Assembly (NCBI GenBank): GCA_943787265.1
Contig: CALSLT010000021.1
Location: forward strand, 124,001 to 188,000
DNA from: an uncultured Planctomycetaceae bacterium
GTDB lineage: Bacteria > Planctomycetota > Planctomycetia > Planctomycetales > Planctomycetaceae
DNA: 64,000 nt
Direction: 5' to 3'
Below the pieces are notes generated by a model, which was given only the letters and a program-made list of their open reading frames with translations, did not search any database and was not told the origin of the DNA. Shown piece after piece: positions 52,973 to 62,430 of the stretch; position 1 is the first letter of the stretch, and each line of letters starts with the position of its first letter. The position numbers and the translations under genes are program-made.

Positions 52973-54307
52973 ATGCCAACTCGCCGGATTCATACCTTGG
53001 TCGTGGTGTGGTTGTCCGTTTTAGCCCTGTCGACAAGTGGTGAAGTTTTTGCGCAGCTTGAATTCGAAGGGGCGCCGATTAACTACGCGACGGCGCCAGT
53101 TCATGACGCCGTTGCTTTGTTGCAGCAGAAACTCGACCACGGTGAAGCGTCGCTGAACTGGGATGACGACCACGGCTGGCTGCCGTCGGTGCTCGAGCAG
53201 CTCAACGTGCCACAGTCATCGCAGTTGCTCGTTTTTTCCAAGACGAGTCTGCAGTTGCGGCGGATCATGCCAAGTCGACCTCGGGCACTCTACTTTAACG
53301 ATGAGACGTACATCGGCTGGGTTCAGCGCGGCGACGTTGTCGAGGTCTCGACGGTTGATCCTGAGCAGGGAGCGATTTTCTACACGCTCAAGCAGCAGAT
53401 TTCCGAGTCGCCGAAATTCGTCCGGGATCGTGGACAGTGTTTGATCTGCCATGCTTCGAGCCGGACGAAAGGTGTACCGGGGCATCTTGTGCGATCGGTT
53501 TATCCGTCGCGCGACGGGCAGCCCCATTTTGGTCTGGGGACAATCACGACGGATCACGCAACGCCGTTTGAAAGGCGTTTCGGCGGCTGGTACGTCACCG
53601 GGACGCATGGTGACATGCGGCATCTTGGAAACGCGATCGCCGATGACAATCGAAAAGATCCGATTGATCCGGAACCTGGAGCGAACCTTGCAAGTCTGGG
53701 TCGACTGTTTCGAACCTCGCCGTATCTCCAGCAAACGAGCGACCTCGTGGCAATGATGGTGTTGGAGCATCAGGCGCAGATGCACAATCTGATTACACGA
53801 GCGTCGTTTGAAACTCGGCGAGCCAAACATCACGACGACGTTATGAACGCGGCACTTAAGCGGCCGAAAGATTATTGCAGTGACAGCACCGGCCGCCGCA
53901 TTGCTTCGGCCGCAGACAAACTCGTCGAGTATCTGCTGTTCAAGGATGAGTTTCGGCTGACGTCTCCGGTGGCTGGTGTGTCTGGCTTTGCCGATGAGTT
54001 TTCGACCAGAGGACCACGCGACAGCAAAGGCCGTTCGCTGCGGGACTTCGATCTGCAGACTCGAATGTTCAAGTACCCGTGCAGTTTTCTGATCTATTCG
54101 GAAGCGTTCGACGCTCTGCCGCCAGCAACGCTCGATGTTGTTTATACGCGGCTGCTTGAGGTTCTGAACGACTCTTCAGAGCCAGCGGCCGACGACGCAT
54201 TTGCCCACTTGAGCCGTGCCGACCGCATCGCCATTCGAGAGATCCTTGCCGAAACGAAGCCAGGATTTCACGCACGGATGATTGCCGTTTCCCAAGCCGT
54301 TAAGTGA
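52973..54307 (+). CDS. Secreted mono-heme cytochrome-like protein
   Basis: 444 residues from ATG 52973, which places a signal peptide (RRIHTLVVVWLSVLALSTSG, ending EVFAQ) at the N-terminus. C156-LI-C159-H160 in DRGQCLICHASSRTKG is a classical c-type heme site. Flanking blocks (FGLGTITTDHATPFERRFGG; WYVTGTHGDMRHLGNA) are conserved-looking and histidine-rich, possibly supplying the distal ligand. Large planctomycete secreted cytochrome-like proteins of this type have no assigned role; periplasmic electron transfer is inference. A toxin-antitoxin pair follows. Confidence 0.7.
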   Translation: MPTRRIHTLVVVWLSVLALSTSGEVFAQLEFEGAPINYATAPVHDAVALLQQKLDHGEASLNWDDDHGWLPSVLEQLNVPQSSQLLVFSKTSLQLRRIMPSRPRALYFNDETYIGWVQRGDVVEVSTVDPEQGAIFYTLKQQISESPKFVRDRGQCLICHASSRTKGVPGHLVRSVYPSRDGQPHFGLGTITTDHATPFERRFGGWYVTGTHGDMRHLGNAIADDNRKDPIDPEPGANLASLGRLFRTSPYLQQTSDLVAMMVLEHQAQMHNLITRASFETRRAKHHDDVMNAALKRPKDYCSDSTGRRIASAADKLVEYLLFKDEFRLTSPVAGVSGFADEFSTRGPRDSKGRSLRDFDLQTRMFKYPCSFLIYSEAFDALPPATLDVVYTRLLEVLNDSSEPAADDAFAHLSRADRIAIREILAETKPGFHARMIAVSQAVK

Positions 54308-54360
54308 CCGGCTATGATGCTGGCGTCATTTCATGGTGGGCTGGTCGTTGGGGGATGCAA

Positions 54361-54549
54361 ATGTCGACAGCAAAACAGGAAGCGCTTTCGTTGATCAACG
54401 AGCTTGCTGACAATGCTTCGTGGGAAGAAATTCAGTACCACATCTATGTGAAGCAGAAGATCGATCGGGGACTCGCGGACGTTGATGCTGGTCGAGTTTC
54501 AACCCACGAGGACATAGTTGCCAGGATGTCGAAATGGACCGACAGCTAA
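54361..54549 (+). CDS. ParD-like antitoxin
   Basis: 62 residues from ATG 54361 (GGGG lies upstream). The pattern STAKQEALSLINELADNASW then EEIQYHIYVKQKIDRGLADV matches small helical antitoxins that precede ParE-type toxins (GLADVDAGRVSTHEDIV is the common C-terminal toxin-binding motif). It overlaps the toxin ORF by 16 bp, showing translational coupling. It should bind toxin and its own promoter. Confidence 0.82.
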   Translation: MSTAKQEALSLINELADNASWEEIQYHIYVKQKIDRGLADVDAGRVSTHEDIVARMSKWTDS

Positions 54550-54845
54550 TCTGGTCAGATTCGGCTTCGGATGATCTCGAAAGTACCGCGGCCTATATCT
54601 CTCGTGATTCGTCAGCGTATGCCGCGTCATTTGTGAACCGCGTGCTTGACGCTGCCAAATCAGTACAGCACATGCCGGAAAGCGGTGGAATAGTCCCCGA
54701 GTTCGATCGTCAGGAATTGAGGGAAGTACTCGTCGGGAATTATCGCGTTGTGTACTTGTTGAGTATTTCTGCAGTCGCAATCGTGGCAATTATTCACGGT
54801 GCTCGGAAAATTGAACGTGTTATTGACTCGCGTATTAGTCGCTAA
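54534..54845 (+). CDS. ParE/RelE-superfamily toxin
   Basis: 103 residues. LIWSDSASDDLESTAAYISR, SFVNRVLDAAKSVQHMPESG, LREVLVGNYRVVYLLS and AVAIVAIIHGARKIERV give the complete ParE-like fold. Either a gyrase inhibitor or an mRNA interferase; sequence does not decide. ATG 54534 lies inside the antitoxin ORF. The stop is only 16 bp before the PSCyt1 gene start, so both may share a transcript. Confidence 0.85.
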   Translation: MDRQLIWSDSASDDLESTAAYISRDSSAYAASFVNRVLDAAKSVQHMPESGGIVPEFDRQELREVLVGNYRVVYLLSISAVAIVAIIHGARKIERVIDSRISR

Positions 54846-54861
54846 AGCAACGAGTAATGAT

Positions 54862-57800
54862 ATGAATAGACTGGTCGGTACATTCCTGATAGCGATGATG
54901 TCGCTGGTTGATAATTCGTTCGCAGCAGAACCGAAGATCGATTTCGATCGAGACATTCGGCCGATCCTTTCGGACAATTGTTACGCCTGCCACGGGCCGG
55001 ACGAGGCTCATCGCGAGGGCGGATTTCGACTTGATCGAAAAGACAGTGCGTTTGGAAAGGCGGATTCCGACGAGACTGTCGTCGTACCTGGCAAGCCGGA
55101 TATGAGCGAACTGATCGCAAGAATCGTCACCGACGACGAAGACTTGCGGATGCCGCCGTTCGACTCGACAAAGGCGCTGACGGCGAAGCAGATCGGTTTA
55201 TTGAAACGCTGGATTGCTCAGGGAGCTGAGTGGAAGGAACACTGGTCGTTCATTCCGCCGGTCAAGCATGAGTTGCCGGCGGTTTCTCGCAAAGACTGGT
55301 GTAACGGCCCGATTGACCATTTCATCATGAAGCGGCTTGATGACAAAGGGCTGGAGCCCGGGGCACGAGCATCGAAGGAAGCGTTGATTCGTCGAGTGAC
55401 GCTCGACCTGACCGGGCTGCCTCCGACGCTGGCGGAAGTCGATGCGTTTTTGAATGACTCCTCTGAGGCGGCGTACGGAAAAGTTGTCGACCGATTGCTC
55501 AAGTCAGAACGCTACGGCGAGCACATGGCGAAGTACTGGCTGGACGCGGCGAGGTACGGCGACACTCACGGGCTGCACCTGGACAACTATCGCGAGATGT
55601 GGCCGTACCGAGACTGGGTCGTGCGAGCGTTCAATCAGAACATGCCGTTCGATCAGTTCGCGGTCGAGCAACTGGCGGGTGATCTGCTCGAAAACCCGAG
55701 CGAAGAGCAGCTTGTCGCCACCGGTTTCAACCGCTGCCATGTGACGACCAGCGAAGGCGGGTCGATCGCTGAAGAAGTTCATATTCGAAACGTTGTCGAC
55801 CGAGTCGTCACCACAGGGACGGTGTTCCTGGGGATGACTTTTGACTGCACACGCTGTCACGATCACAAGTACGACCCGTTTACGCAGCGTGATTTCTATT
55901 CGTTGTCGGCGTTCTTTAACTCGATTGACGGCAACCCACTCGACGGAAACAAGAAAGATCACGCGCCGGTCATCAAGGTTCTGACCGGCGAAGAGAAGGG
56001 ACGGATTGCCGAACTCAAGCAGATGGCTGCAGACGTCCGAGACGAGACCCGAAAGCAGCTTGCCGACTATCGCTACGTCGAGCCGGAAACTCCGACGGAA
56101 GCGAAACCGGCGGAACCAACCGAGTTTGTCTGGATCGAAGATTCTGTTCCGGAAGGCGGGCGAGCTCAAGGTGGCTGGCAGTTTGTGACGAAGCCAAAGC
56201 CGGTTTTCAGTGGCGAGAAGTCATCGACGCGAACTGCCAAGGGACTCAGTCAACACTTCTTTGATCAGGCAAAGACGCCGTTGAAGGTTGCTGATGGCGA
56301 TGTTTTCTTCTGCTATGTCTACCTCGACGCGAAGAATCCGCCGAAGGAGATCATGTTGCAGTTCAATGATGGTTCTTGGGATCATCGAGCGTACTGGGGG
56401 GCTGATTCGATCGATTGGGGGAAGAAAGATTCGCCCAGTCGATTCAGCAAAGGCGTCTTGCCGGAAAAGGCAAAGTGGGTGCGGCTGGAAGTGCCTGTGT
56501 CTGAAGTCGGTCTGAAGGCCGGATCAATGATCAACGGCTGGGCGTTTACGCAGTTCGACGGGACGGTGTACTGGGACAAGGCGGGGATCGTCAGCAAGGC
56601 TGACCAGTCGCCGATCTACGATTCATTGCTCGTCTGGGAAAAAGATCAGAAGGCGGCGAAAGCCGCATCGTTGCCGGCGGACGTCAAGACGATCGTGTTG
56701 CTGGATTCGGCGAAACGAAACGATGCTCAACAGAAGCAATTACTGGACTACTTTATCGAGCATGTTTGCTCGTCGTCGCGGAGCATTTTTGATCCGTTGC
56801 ACAAAGCGATAGCGGATTCGGAAAAGAAGGTCGGTGACATCGAAAAGGCGGCAGCGACGACGCTTGTGTTTCGCGAAAAGAAAGAACCGAAGCCGGCACA
56901 CATTCTGAATCGAGGCGAGTACGATCAGCCGCTTGATGTTGTGTCGCGAGCTGTTCCAGCCGTTCTGCCTCCGCTTCCGGATAACGCGCCGGCCAATCGG
57001 CTGGGACTCGCCCGATGGCTGACCAGCCGAGAACATCCGCTGATGGCTCGCGTGACGGTCAACCGATTCTGGCAGCAGTTTTTCGGAACGGGATTGGTGA
57101 GGACGTCTGAGGACTTTGGTTCTCAGGGCGAGCCGGCAAGTCATCCGGAACTGCTCGACTGGCTGGCCGTGCAGCTTCAGGACGATGGCTGGGATGTTCA
57201 GAAGACTTTGCGCCGGATCGTCATGTCCGAAACGTATCGACAGGACGCTACCGTTCATGGGCCGGCCGACCTTGATCCTGAGAACAGGCTGCTGTCTCGT
57301 GGGCCGCGATTCAGGCTCGATGCCGAAGTTCTGCGGGATCAGGCATTGTTCGTTGGCGGTCTGCTTGTGGAGAAACTGGGCGGTCCGAGTGTGAAGCCGC
57401 CTCAGCCGGACGGGCTGTGGTTTGCTGTTGGGTACAGTGGGTCAAACACCGTTCGCTTCAAGCCGGACATGGGGGCTGACAAAATTCATCGAAGAACACT
57501 TTATACGTTTCTCAAGAGAACGGCGCCGGCACCTCAGATGAGCATCATTGATGCTCCGTCCCGAGAAGCCTGCACGGTCCGCCGCGAGCGGACCAACACT
57601 CCGCTTCAGGCGTTGCTGCTGCTTAACGATCCGCAATATGTCGAGTGTGCTCGCGGGCTTGCTGACCGAGTGCTGCGGGAAGGCGATTCGACGGTCGAGT
57701 CACGCGCCGCGTACATGCTGCGTCTTTGCACGTCGCGAGTCCCCGAGCGTTCAGAAGTTGCGGAGCTGGTGGCGGTGATTACCGATCTTCAAACTGCTTA

Positions 57801-57945
57801 TTCAAAGGATGGCGAATCGGCGGCAAAGCTGGTTGGGGAAACATCCTCAGAGGATGACGCATCAGCGACGGTTGTCGAACGTGCGGCGTGGACTGTCGGA
57901 GCGAATCTCGTTTTGAACCTCGATGAAGTGTTGACGAAGAATTGA
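54862..57945 (+). CDS. PSCyt1 / DUF1549 / DUF1553 secreted planctomycete cytochrome protein
   Basis: 1027 residues from ATG 54862, which gives a short signal peptide (MNRLVGTFLIAMMSLVDNSF). PSCyt1 heme motif C40-YA-C43-H44. DUF1549: IDHFIMKRLDDKGLEPGARA, RRVTLDLTGLPPTLAEVDAF, KYWLDAARYGDTHGLHLDNY, MPFDQFAVEQLAGDLLE. A middle beta-rich insert precedes DUF1553: LARWLTSREHPLMARVTVNR, FWQQFFGTGLVRTSEDFG, ETYRQDATVH and NTPLQALLLLNDPQYVECAR. These proteins are abundant in planctomycetes and pair with a DUF1501 protein, found 480 bp downstream; they are associated with polysaccharide or sulfated-glycan use. Biochemical activity undetermined. Confidence 0.93.
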   Translation: MNRLVGTFLIAMMSLVDNSFAAEPKIDFDRDIRPILSDNCYACHGPDEAHREGGFRLDRKDSAFGKADSDETVVVPGKPDMSELIARIVTDDEDLRMPPFDSTKALTAKQIGLLKRWIAQGAEWKEHWSFIPPVKHELPAVSRKDWCNGPIDHFIMKRLDDKGLEPGARASKEALIRRVTLDLTGLPPTLAEVDAFLNDSSEAAYGKVVDRLLKSERYGEHMAKYWLDAARYGDTHGLHLDNYREMWPYRDWVVRAFNQNMPFDQFAVEQLAGDLLENPSEEQLVATGFNRCHVTTSEGGSIAEEVHIRNVVDRVVTTGTVFLGMTFDCTRCHDHKYDPFTQRDFYSLSAFFNSIDGNPLDGNKKDHAPVIKVLTGEEKGRIAELKQMAADVRDETRKQLADYRYVEPETPTEAKPAEPTEFVWIEDSVPEGGRAQGGWQFVTKPKPVFSGEKSSTRTAKGLSQHFFDQAKTPLKVADGDVFFCYVYLDAKNPPKEIMLQFNDGSWDHRAYWGADSIDWGKKDSPSRFSKGVLPEKAKWVRLEVPVSEVGLKAGSMINGWAFTQFDGTVYWDKAGIVSKADQSPIYDSLLVWEKDQKAAKAASLPADVKTIVLLDSAKRNDAQQKQLLDYFIEHVCSSSRSIFDPLHKAIADSEKKVGDIEKAAATTLVFREKKEPKPAHILNRGEYDQPLDVVSRAVPAVLPPLPDNAPANRLGLARWLTSREHPLMARVTVNRFWQQFFGTGLVRTSEDFGSQGEPASHPELLDWLAVQLQDDGWDVQKTLRRIVMSETYRQDATVHGPADLDPENRLLSRGPRFRLDAEVLRDQALFVGGLLVEKLGGPSVKPPQPDGLWFAVGYSGSNTVRFKPDMGADKIHRRTLYTFLKRTAPAPQMSIIDAPSREACTVRRERTNTPLQALLLLNDPQYVECARGLADRVLREGDSTVESRAAYMLRLCTSRVPERSEVAELVAVITDLQTAYSKDGESAAKLVGETSSEDDASATVVERAAWTVGANLVLNLDEVLTKN

Positions 57946-58006
57946 ACCCATTGTGTGAGCGATCACCCAACGACCGTTGCGAATTCGTAAATCAGTTAGA
58001 GACCAG

Positions 58007-58378
58007 ATGAGTACTCGGAAGATTCATATCCCATTTGAATTGGGAGACGGAGACGATTTAGAGCGGACTCAGAAACGGCTCCGCGAATGCTTGGGAGAGA
58101 ACGTCGAAGCCTGTTCGGAAGCGGCGTCAATCTGGGCGAGACTTCATTACGGGCACGCTTCGTATGTCGACGGAAGCCTGTCCGTGAAATCGGTCGAATT
58201 CAAATCGGAGAGAAGCGGTAAAGCGGCTTTGAATTTTGACTGGACGTTTCAGGATGGCTGCAGCGACATCTGTCGCGAAGGAGATGGATATGTCGATGTC
58301 GCGTTTTCCGTGTCGAATAGTCAGTTGAATCTGGAGTGGACCTGGCCCGAACAGCCGTCAACGGCGGATGAGTTTTGA
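58007..58378 (+). CDS. Hypothetical protein, 123 aa
   Basis: From ATG 58007. Acidic soluble protein: MSTRKIHIPFELGDGDDLER at the start; SVKSVEFKSERSGKAALNFD and WTFQDGCSDICREGDGYVDV are strand-rich. I do not recognise the family. It separates the PSCyt1 and DUF1501 genes, which are usually directly adjacent, so it may be an insertion. Confidence 0.5.
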   Translation: MSTRKIHIPFELGDGDDLERTQKRLRECLGENVEACSEAASIWARLHYGHASYVDGSLSVKSVEFKSERSGKAALNFDWTFQDGCSDICREGDGYVDVAFSVSNSQLNLEWTWPEQPSTADEF

Positions 58379-58386
58379 GCATTGTC

Positions 58387-58411
58387 GTAGGTCAGGCAAA
58401 GCCTGACCTAC
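58387..58411. repeat. GTAG...CTAC palindrome (type C)
   Basis: 11-bp perfect arms (GTAGGTCAGGC / GCCTGACCTAC) with an AAA loop. It lies 9 bp after the previous stop and 17 bp before the DUF1501 start, so it is in the transcript and may affect translation or mRNA stability. Confidence 0.85.
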
Positions 58412-58428
58412 AGAATTACGAGGAAGTC

Positions 58429-59907
<1,479 letters not shown>

Positions 59908-60085
59908 CACAAGTGTCCGAGTTTCGCGGCGGGCTGAAGTGCCAAATCTCGCCAAACTGGGGTTGCCCTGTTTTCAGAAATCGTCACGATAAGATGAGTC
60001 GTTCGTGCTGACGCGGCACGAGAGTAGTTCCGTTGTCTGGAGTGGGTTTTCCCGCAAGGCTCCGGGCAACTTGAATAGGCATTAG

Positions 60086-60236
60086 AAAGGAGGTGGTTTG
60101 TGATATCTGGCTTAACTATGAGAGGTGCGACCGGCTGAATCACCGGCGGGTGCTTTTCGCCCTCCACCTCCTCGTAATCGCTATTACGAGAAAACAATCG
60201 GCCCGAGCTTCGACTTGTCGAAGCTCGGGCTTTTTT
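60086..60236 (+). ncRNA. Structured intergenic RNA-like element with SD / anti-SD pairing and a 12-codon ORF
   Basis: A perfect ribosome-binding site AAAGGAGGTG (60086-60095) is followed 4 nt later by GTG and a 12-codon ORF ending TGA at 60138 (VISGLTMRGATG). AGGAGGTGG (60088-60096) is exactly complementary to CCACCTCCT (60164-60172), which equals the anti-Shine-Dalgarno tail of 16S rRNA. Next come an 8-bp hairpin CTCGTAAT/ATTACGAG (60171-60190) that overlaps and competes with the first stem by 2 nt, and a perfect 13-bp terminator. This looks like a leader/attenuator or small RNA. I cannot assign a known Rfam family; no gene on the plus strand follows. Confidence 0.6.
60201..60236 (+). terminator. 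Intrinsic terminator of the structured element (and of the DUF1501 transcript)
   Basis: Perfect 13-bp stem (GCCCGAGCTTCGA at 60201-60213, complement at 60218-60230), 4-nt loop, then T6: one of the strongest terminators in the window. Confidence 0.92.
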
Positions 60237-60310
60237 CGTTGGGACGATGTCTCCAAAGTCGAAAGCGACTTCGGACGCTGCGATACTCATGAAACGCCAT
60301 CGTCATTTTG

Positions 60311-60372
60311 CCACATAGATCACAGAGGCCTCAGAGAAATCTTATTCTCTGAGGCCTCTGTGATCTCTGTGG
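60311..60372. repeat. 28-bp inverted repeat (type D)
   Basis: Arms 60311-60338 and 60345-60372, 27 of 28 complementary, 6-nt loop. It begins CCACATAGATCACAGAGG and contains CAGAGGCCTC. No GTAG tip, so a different family from types A-C. It lies between the structured element and the anti-sigma factor gene (stop at 60406) and may end that minus-strand transcript. Confidence 0.85.
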
Positions 60373-60405
60373 CTAGATATTTCTGAGCGAGAACAAAAGC
60401 TCGCT

Positions 60406-61113
60406 CTACAGTTGGGACGGTCCGCCATTGCGACCGAACAGGCATGAGGCCAACTGAAAAGACGTTGCAGCTTTCGATGTCGCATGCGTGTCGGAAGTCA
60501 GTTCGGCGAGGTATTGATCAGTCGTCATGTCGAGGTGGCAGCTCACGCATCTTTGCACGAGCTGTCGCGCGTGCGTCCGCTGTGTCGGTTGCAGGCTGGC
60601 GAGTGATTCTGTGTTTAAGTGGCAAGCCACGCATCCAGCCACGACGTTGTCGGAAGTGGATTCGGTGGTGGTGCTTCGCTGGCAGTCAGCAGGCAGCGAA
60701 ATAGCCACGGCGTCGTTTCGTGATCCACGCTCAACATTCACCATTGCGGCCATCAGCACAGCGATCAGCATGAGAAATGCCGCGACTCGGAAGCCGTCAC
60801 GCTGAGCGGCGGCTCGGCGTTGCGAAGTTTGCAGCCACGGGCGACTTGCTGTCCGGGGGCTGGTTGATGGCGATTTTTCTGTGTCCGATACCGGCTCGAT
60901 GCTGCTTGAGTAGTCTCCCGTAAACTCAGCTGGCTGTGCCGATCCTTCAAACTCACCGGATGCTTCCAGAACGTCGTCGAAGAGGTTCAGCGCCGGATCG
61001 AGCATGTCGGCCATGTCTCGGCACCGCGGGCAGCTGTCGAGATGCTGAATCAGCGTGTCGCTGTTTCGCAAATTGTTGTCCGTCAGTGCGTCGAATGCCT
61101 GATCGCAATTCAT
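60406..61113 (-). CDS. Membrane anti-sigma factor with two periplasmic CxxCH heme-c motifs
   Basis: 235 residues. N-terminal zinc anti-sigma (ZAS) site: C3, H24, C28 and C31 (HLDSCPRC). A disordered linker leads to one membrane helix at 109-127 (FRVAAFLMLIAVLMAAMVNV). Outside are two heme-binding motifs, CVACH at 161-165 and CVSCH at 189-193, 28 residues apart, with further histidines at 181 and 210. Its ATG overlaps the sigma stop (61110-61113, ATGA), so the two are translationally coupled. The layout suggests redox- or ligand-sensing by heme that releases the sigma factor. The heme motif is clear; its sensory function is inference. Confidence 0.85.
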   Translation of the reverse strand: MNCDQAFDALTDNNLRNSDTLIQHLDSCPRCRDMADMLDPALNLFDDVLEASGEFEGSAQPAEFTGDYSSSIEPVSDTEKSPSTSPRTASRPWLQTSQRRAAAQRDGFRVAAFLMLIAVLMAAMVNVERGSRNDAVAISLPADCQRSTTTESTSDNVVAGCVACHLNTESLASLQPTQRTHARQLVQRCVSCHLDMTTDQYLAELTSDTHATSKAATSFQLASCLFGRNGGPSQL

Positions 61114-61721
61114 CGAGAATCTCCTTCAGAGCCGTGGCTCTGCGATATGTCGTTTGCATCGATGCTCGAAACATCAGCTCTTCGCAATGCTGCTGAGAGC
61201 CGTTCGAGTCCGGAGCGAACTCGTTGCTTCGCTCCATTCGTGCTGCAGTTCATTGCCTGGGCAATTTCGTCGAATTTCAGTTCGCCGAAGAATCGAAGCC
61301 GCAGAGCGTCGGCCTGAGCTTCCGGCAGTTTGTTCAGAAATCTGAACAGCAACGCCGCTTGCTCCGCTCGGACAAGTCGGCCGAGGGCATCGCCGGACGA
61401 GCACGGCTCGCTTGATACTTCGAAGTCGTTGCGAGTGCCGGCTCGGTCAATTCGGCCAAGTTCACGACGAGCGAGACTTCGGCACGTGTTGAGCAGAATC
61501 GTCCACAGCCAGCCGCGGAACGAATGCTCGCACTGATAAGTGTGCCGATGGGCGAACGCCGACAGAAATGCATCCTGCACGGCTTCTTCGGCGACAGCCT
61601 GATTTCGCAGCTTGCTGACGGCGGCTCGGAGCATGGACTCTCGGTGGCGGTTGACAAGCTCGTCGAACAGTTCGACTTGCCCGGACCGGACTCGTTCCAT
61701 GATTTCCTGGTCGTTCAGCAT
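61110..61721 (-). CDS. ECF sigma factor
   Basis: 203 residues from ATG 61721 (MLNDQEIMERVRSGQVELFD). A longer in-frame extension to 62078 gives low-complexity, non-protein-like sequence and is not used. Region 2 is visible in LVNRHRESMLRAAVSKLRNQ and AEEAVQDAFLSAFAHRHTYQ, with the -10 element helix in SFRGWLWTILLNTCRSLARR; region 4 in LPEAQADALRLRFFGELKFD and EIAQAMNCSTNGAKQRVRSG. Its target promoters are unknown. It is directly coupled to the heme-motif anti-sigma factor. Confidence 0.92.
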   Translation of the reverse strand: MLNDQEIMERVRSGQVELFDELVNRHRESMLRAAVSKLRNQAVAEEAVQDAFLSAFAHRHTYQCEHSFRGWLWTILLNTCRSLARRELGRIDRAGTRNDFEVSSEPCSSGDALGRLVRAEQAALLFRFLNKLPEAQADALRLRFFGELKFDEIAQAMNCSTNGAKQRVRSGLERLSAALRRADVSSIDANDISQSHGSEGDSR

Positions 61722-62430
61722 GCTGCCTGGCGATCCCAGTATGGTCGTGTCAGAAACTTCGTGATTTCGACAATGCCCTGCCGTCGCTGGATGTTTGGAT
61801 GGGCAGCCGCAATGATGTCTGCTCGTCCGGCGTCGATTGTAAGCAGGATTCCCCGTGCTCGAACAGCGGAACTGATTTACGTCGTCCTGGTCGACTTGGA
61901 TGTTTGGGCGATTTTTTGCTCGATTTGCTGGAAAACCTCCAACGGTCGAATTATTTTTTCCGTACGCGTGCGATGAATGAGATTTCGGTTTTCTGGATAA
62001 GCCGCTTCTGGCTTCCCTCGTGGATGCTGTCGCGACACAGAAATCGCCGGTTGAGACATTCAGAATCACGTTCCTCAACCACTTTTTGAATCTGCTGAGC
62101 AGTTTTGAATTGTGCGTTCCTCAGGACTGAGAAACTGGCTTCTGGCCGGAATCGAAGTTCCCCACCTTTGCTGGCGAAATTCGGAGTTCGTCAACTTCGT
62201 AATTTCAATCAGCGACTGAGACGAGTCGGTTTACCCGGCGGGAGTCTCTCTGGCTGTTTGCGAGTGGTCGATTTCTGACCTCACGTGCAGGCAGCCATTC
62301 CGACATCACGGATCTGATGCCGGGTTTGAAACAGGATGTGAATATTTGCGGTGGTTGTTTGCGCGAATGAAGACTTGTTCGCGACAGCCGTTGGAAGTCC
62401 ATCACGAATCTTTTTCGAGAACGACCTGAC
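61722..62430. other. Divergent intergenic region (sigma factor / ABC transporter)
   Basis: About 710 bp, the longest non-coding stretch. It must hold the sigma-factor promoter and the ABC promoter. Open frames on both strands lack ribosome-binding sites and look random. No hairpin, repeat or RNA gene was found. Confidence 0.4.

Noticed and set aside
60093..60386. 97-codon ORF through the structured RNA-like element and the 28-bp inverted repeat
   Set aside because: It runs through three hairpins, a terminator and a repeat, and its start lies inside the Shine-Dalgarno; the 12-codon ORF fits the signals better.
61524..61976. 150-codon plus-strand ORF
   Set aside because: Overlaps the sigma factor gene antisense and its upstream region; no domain or ribosome-binding site.
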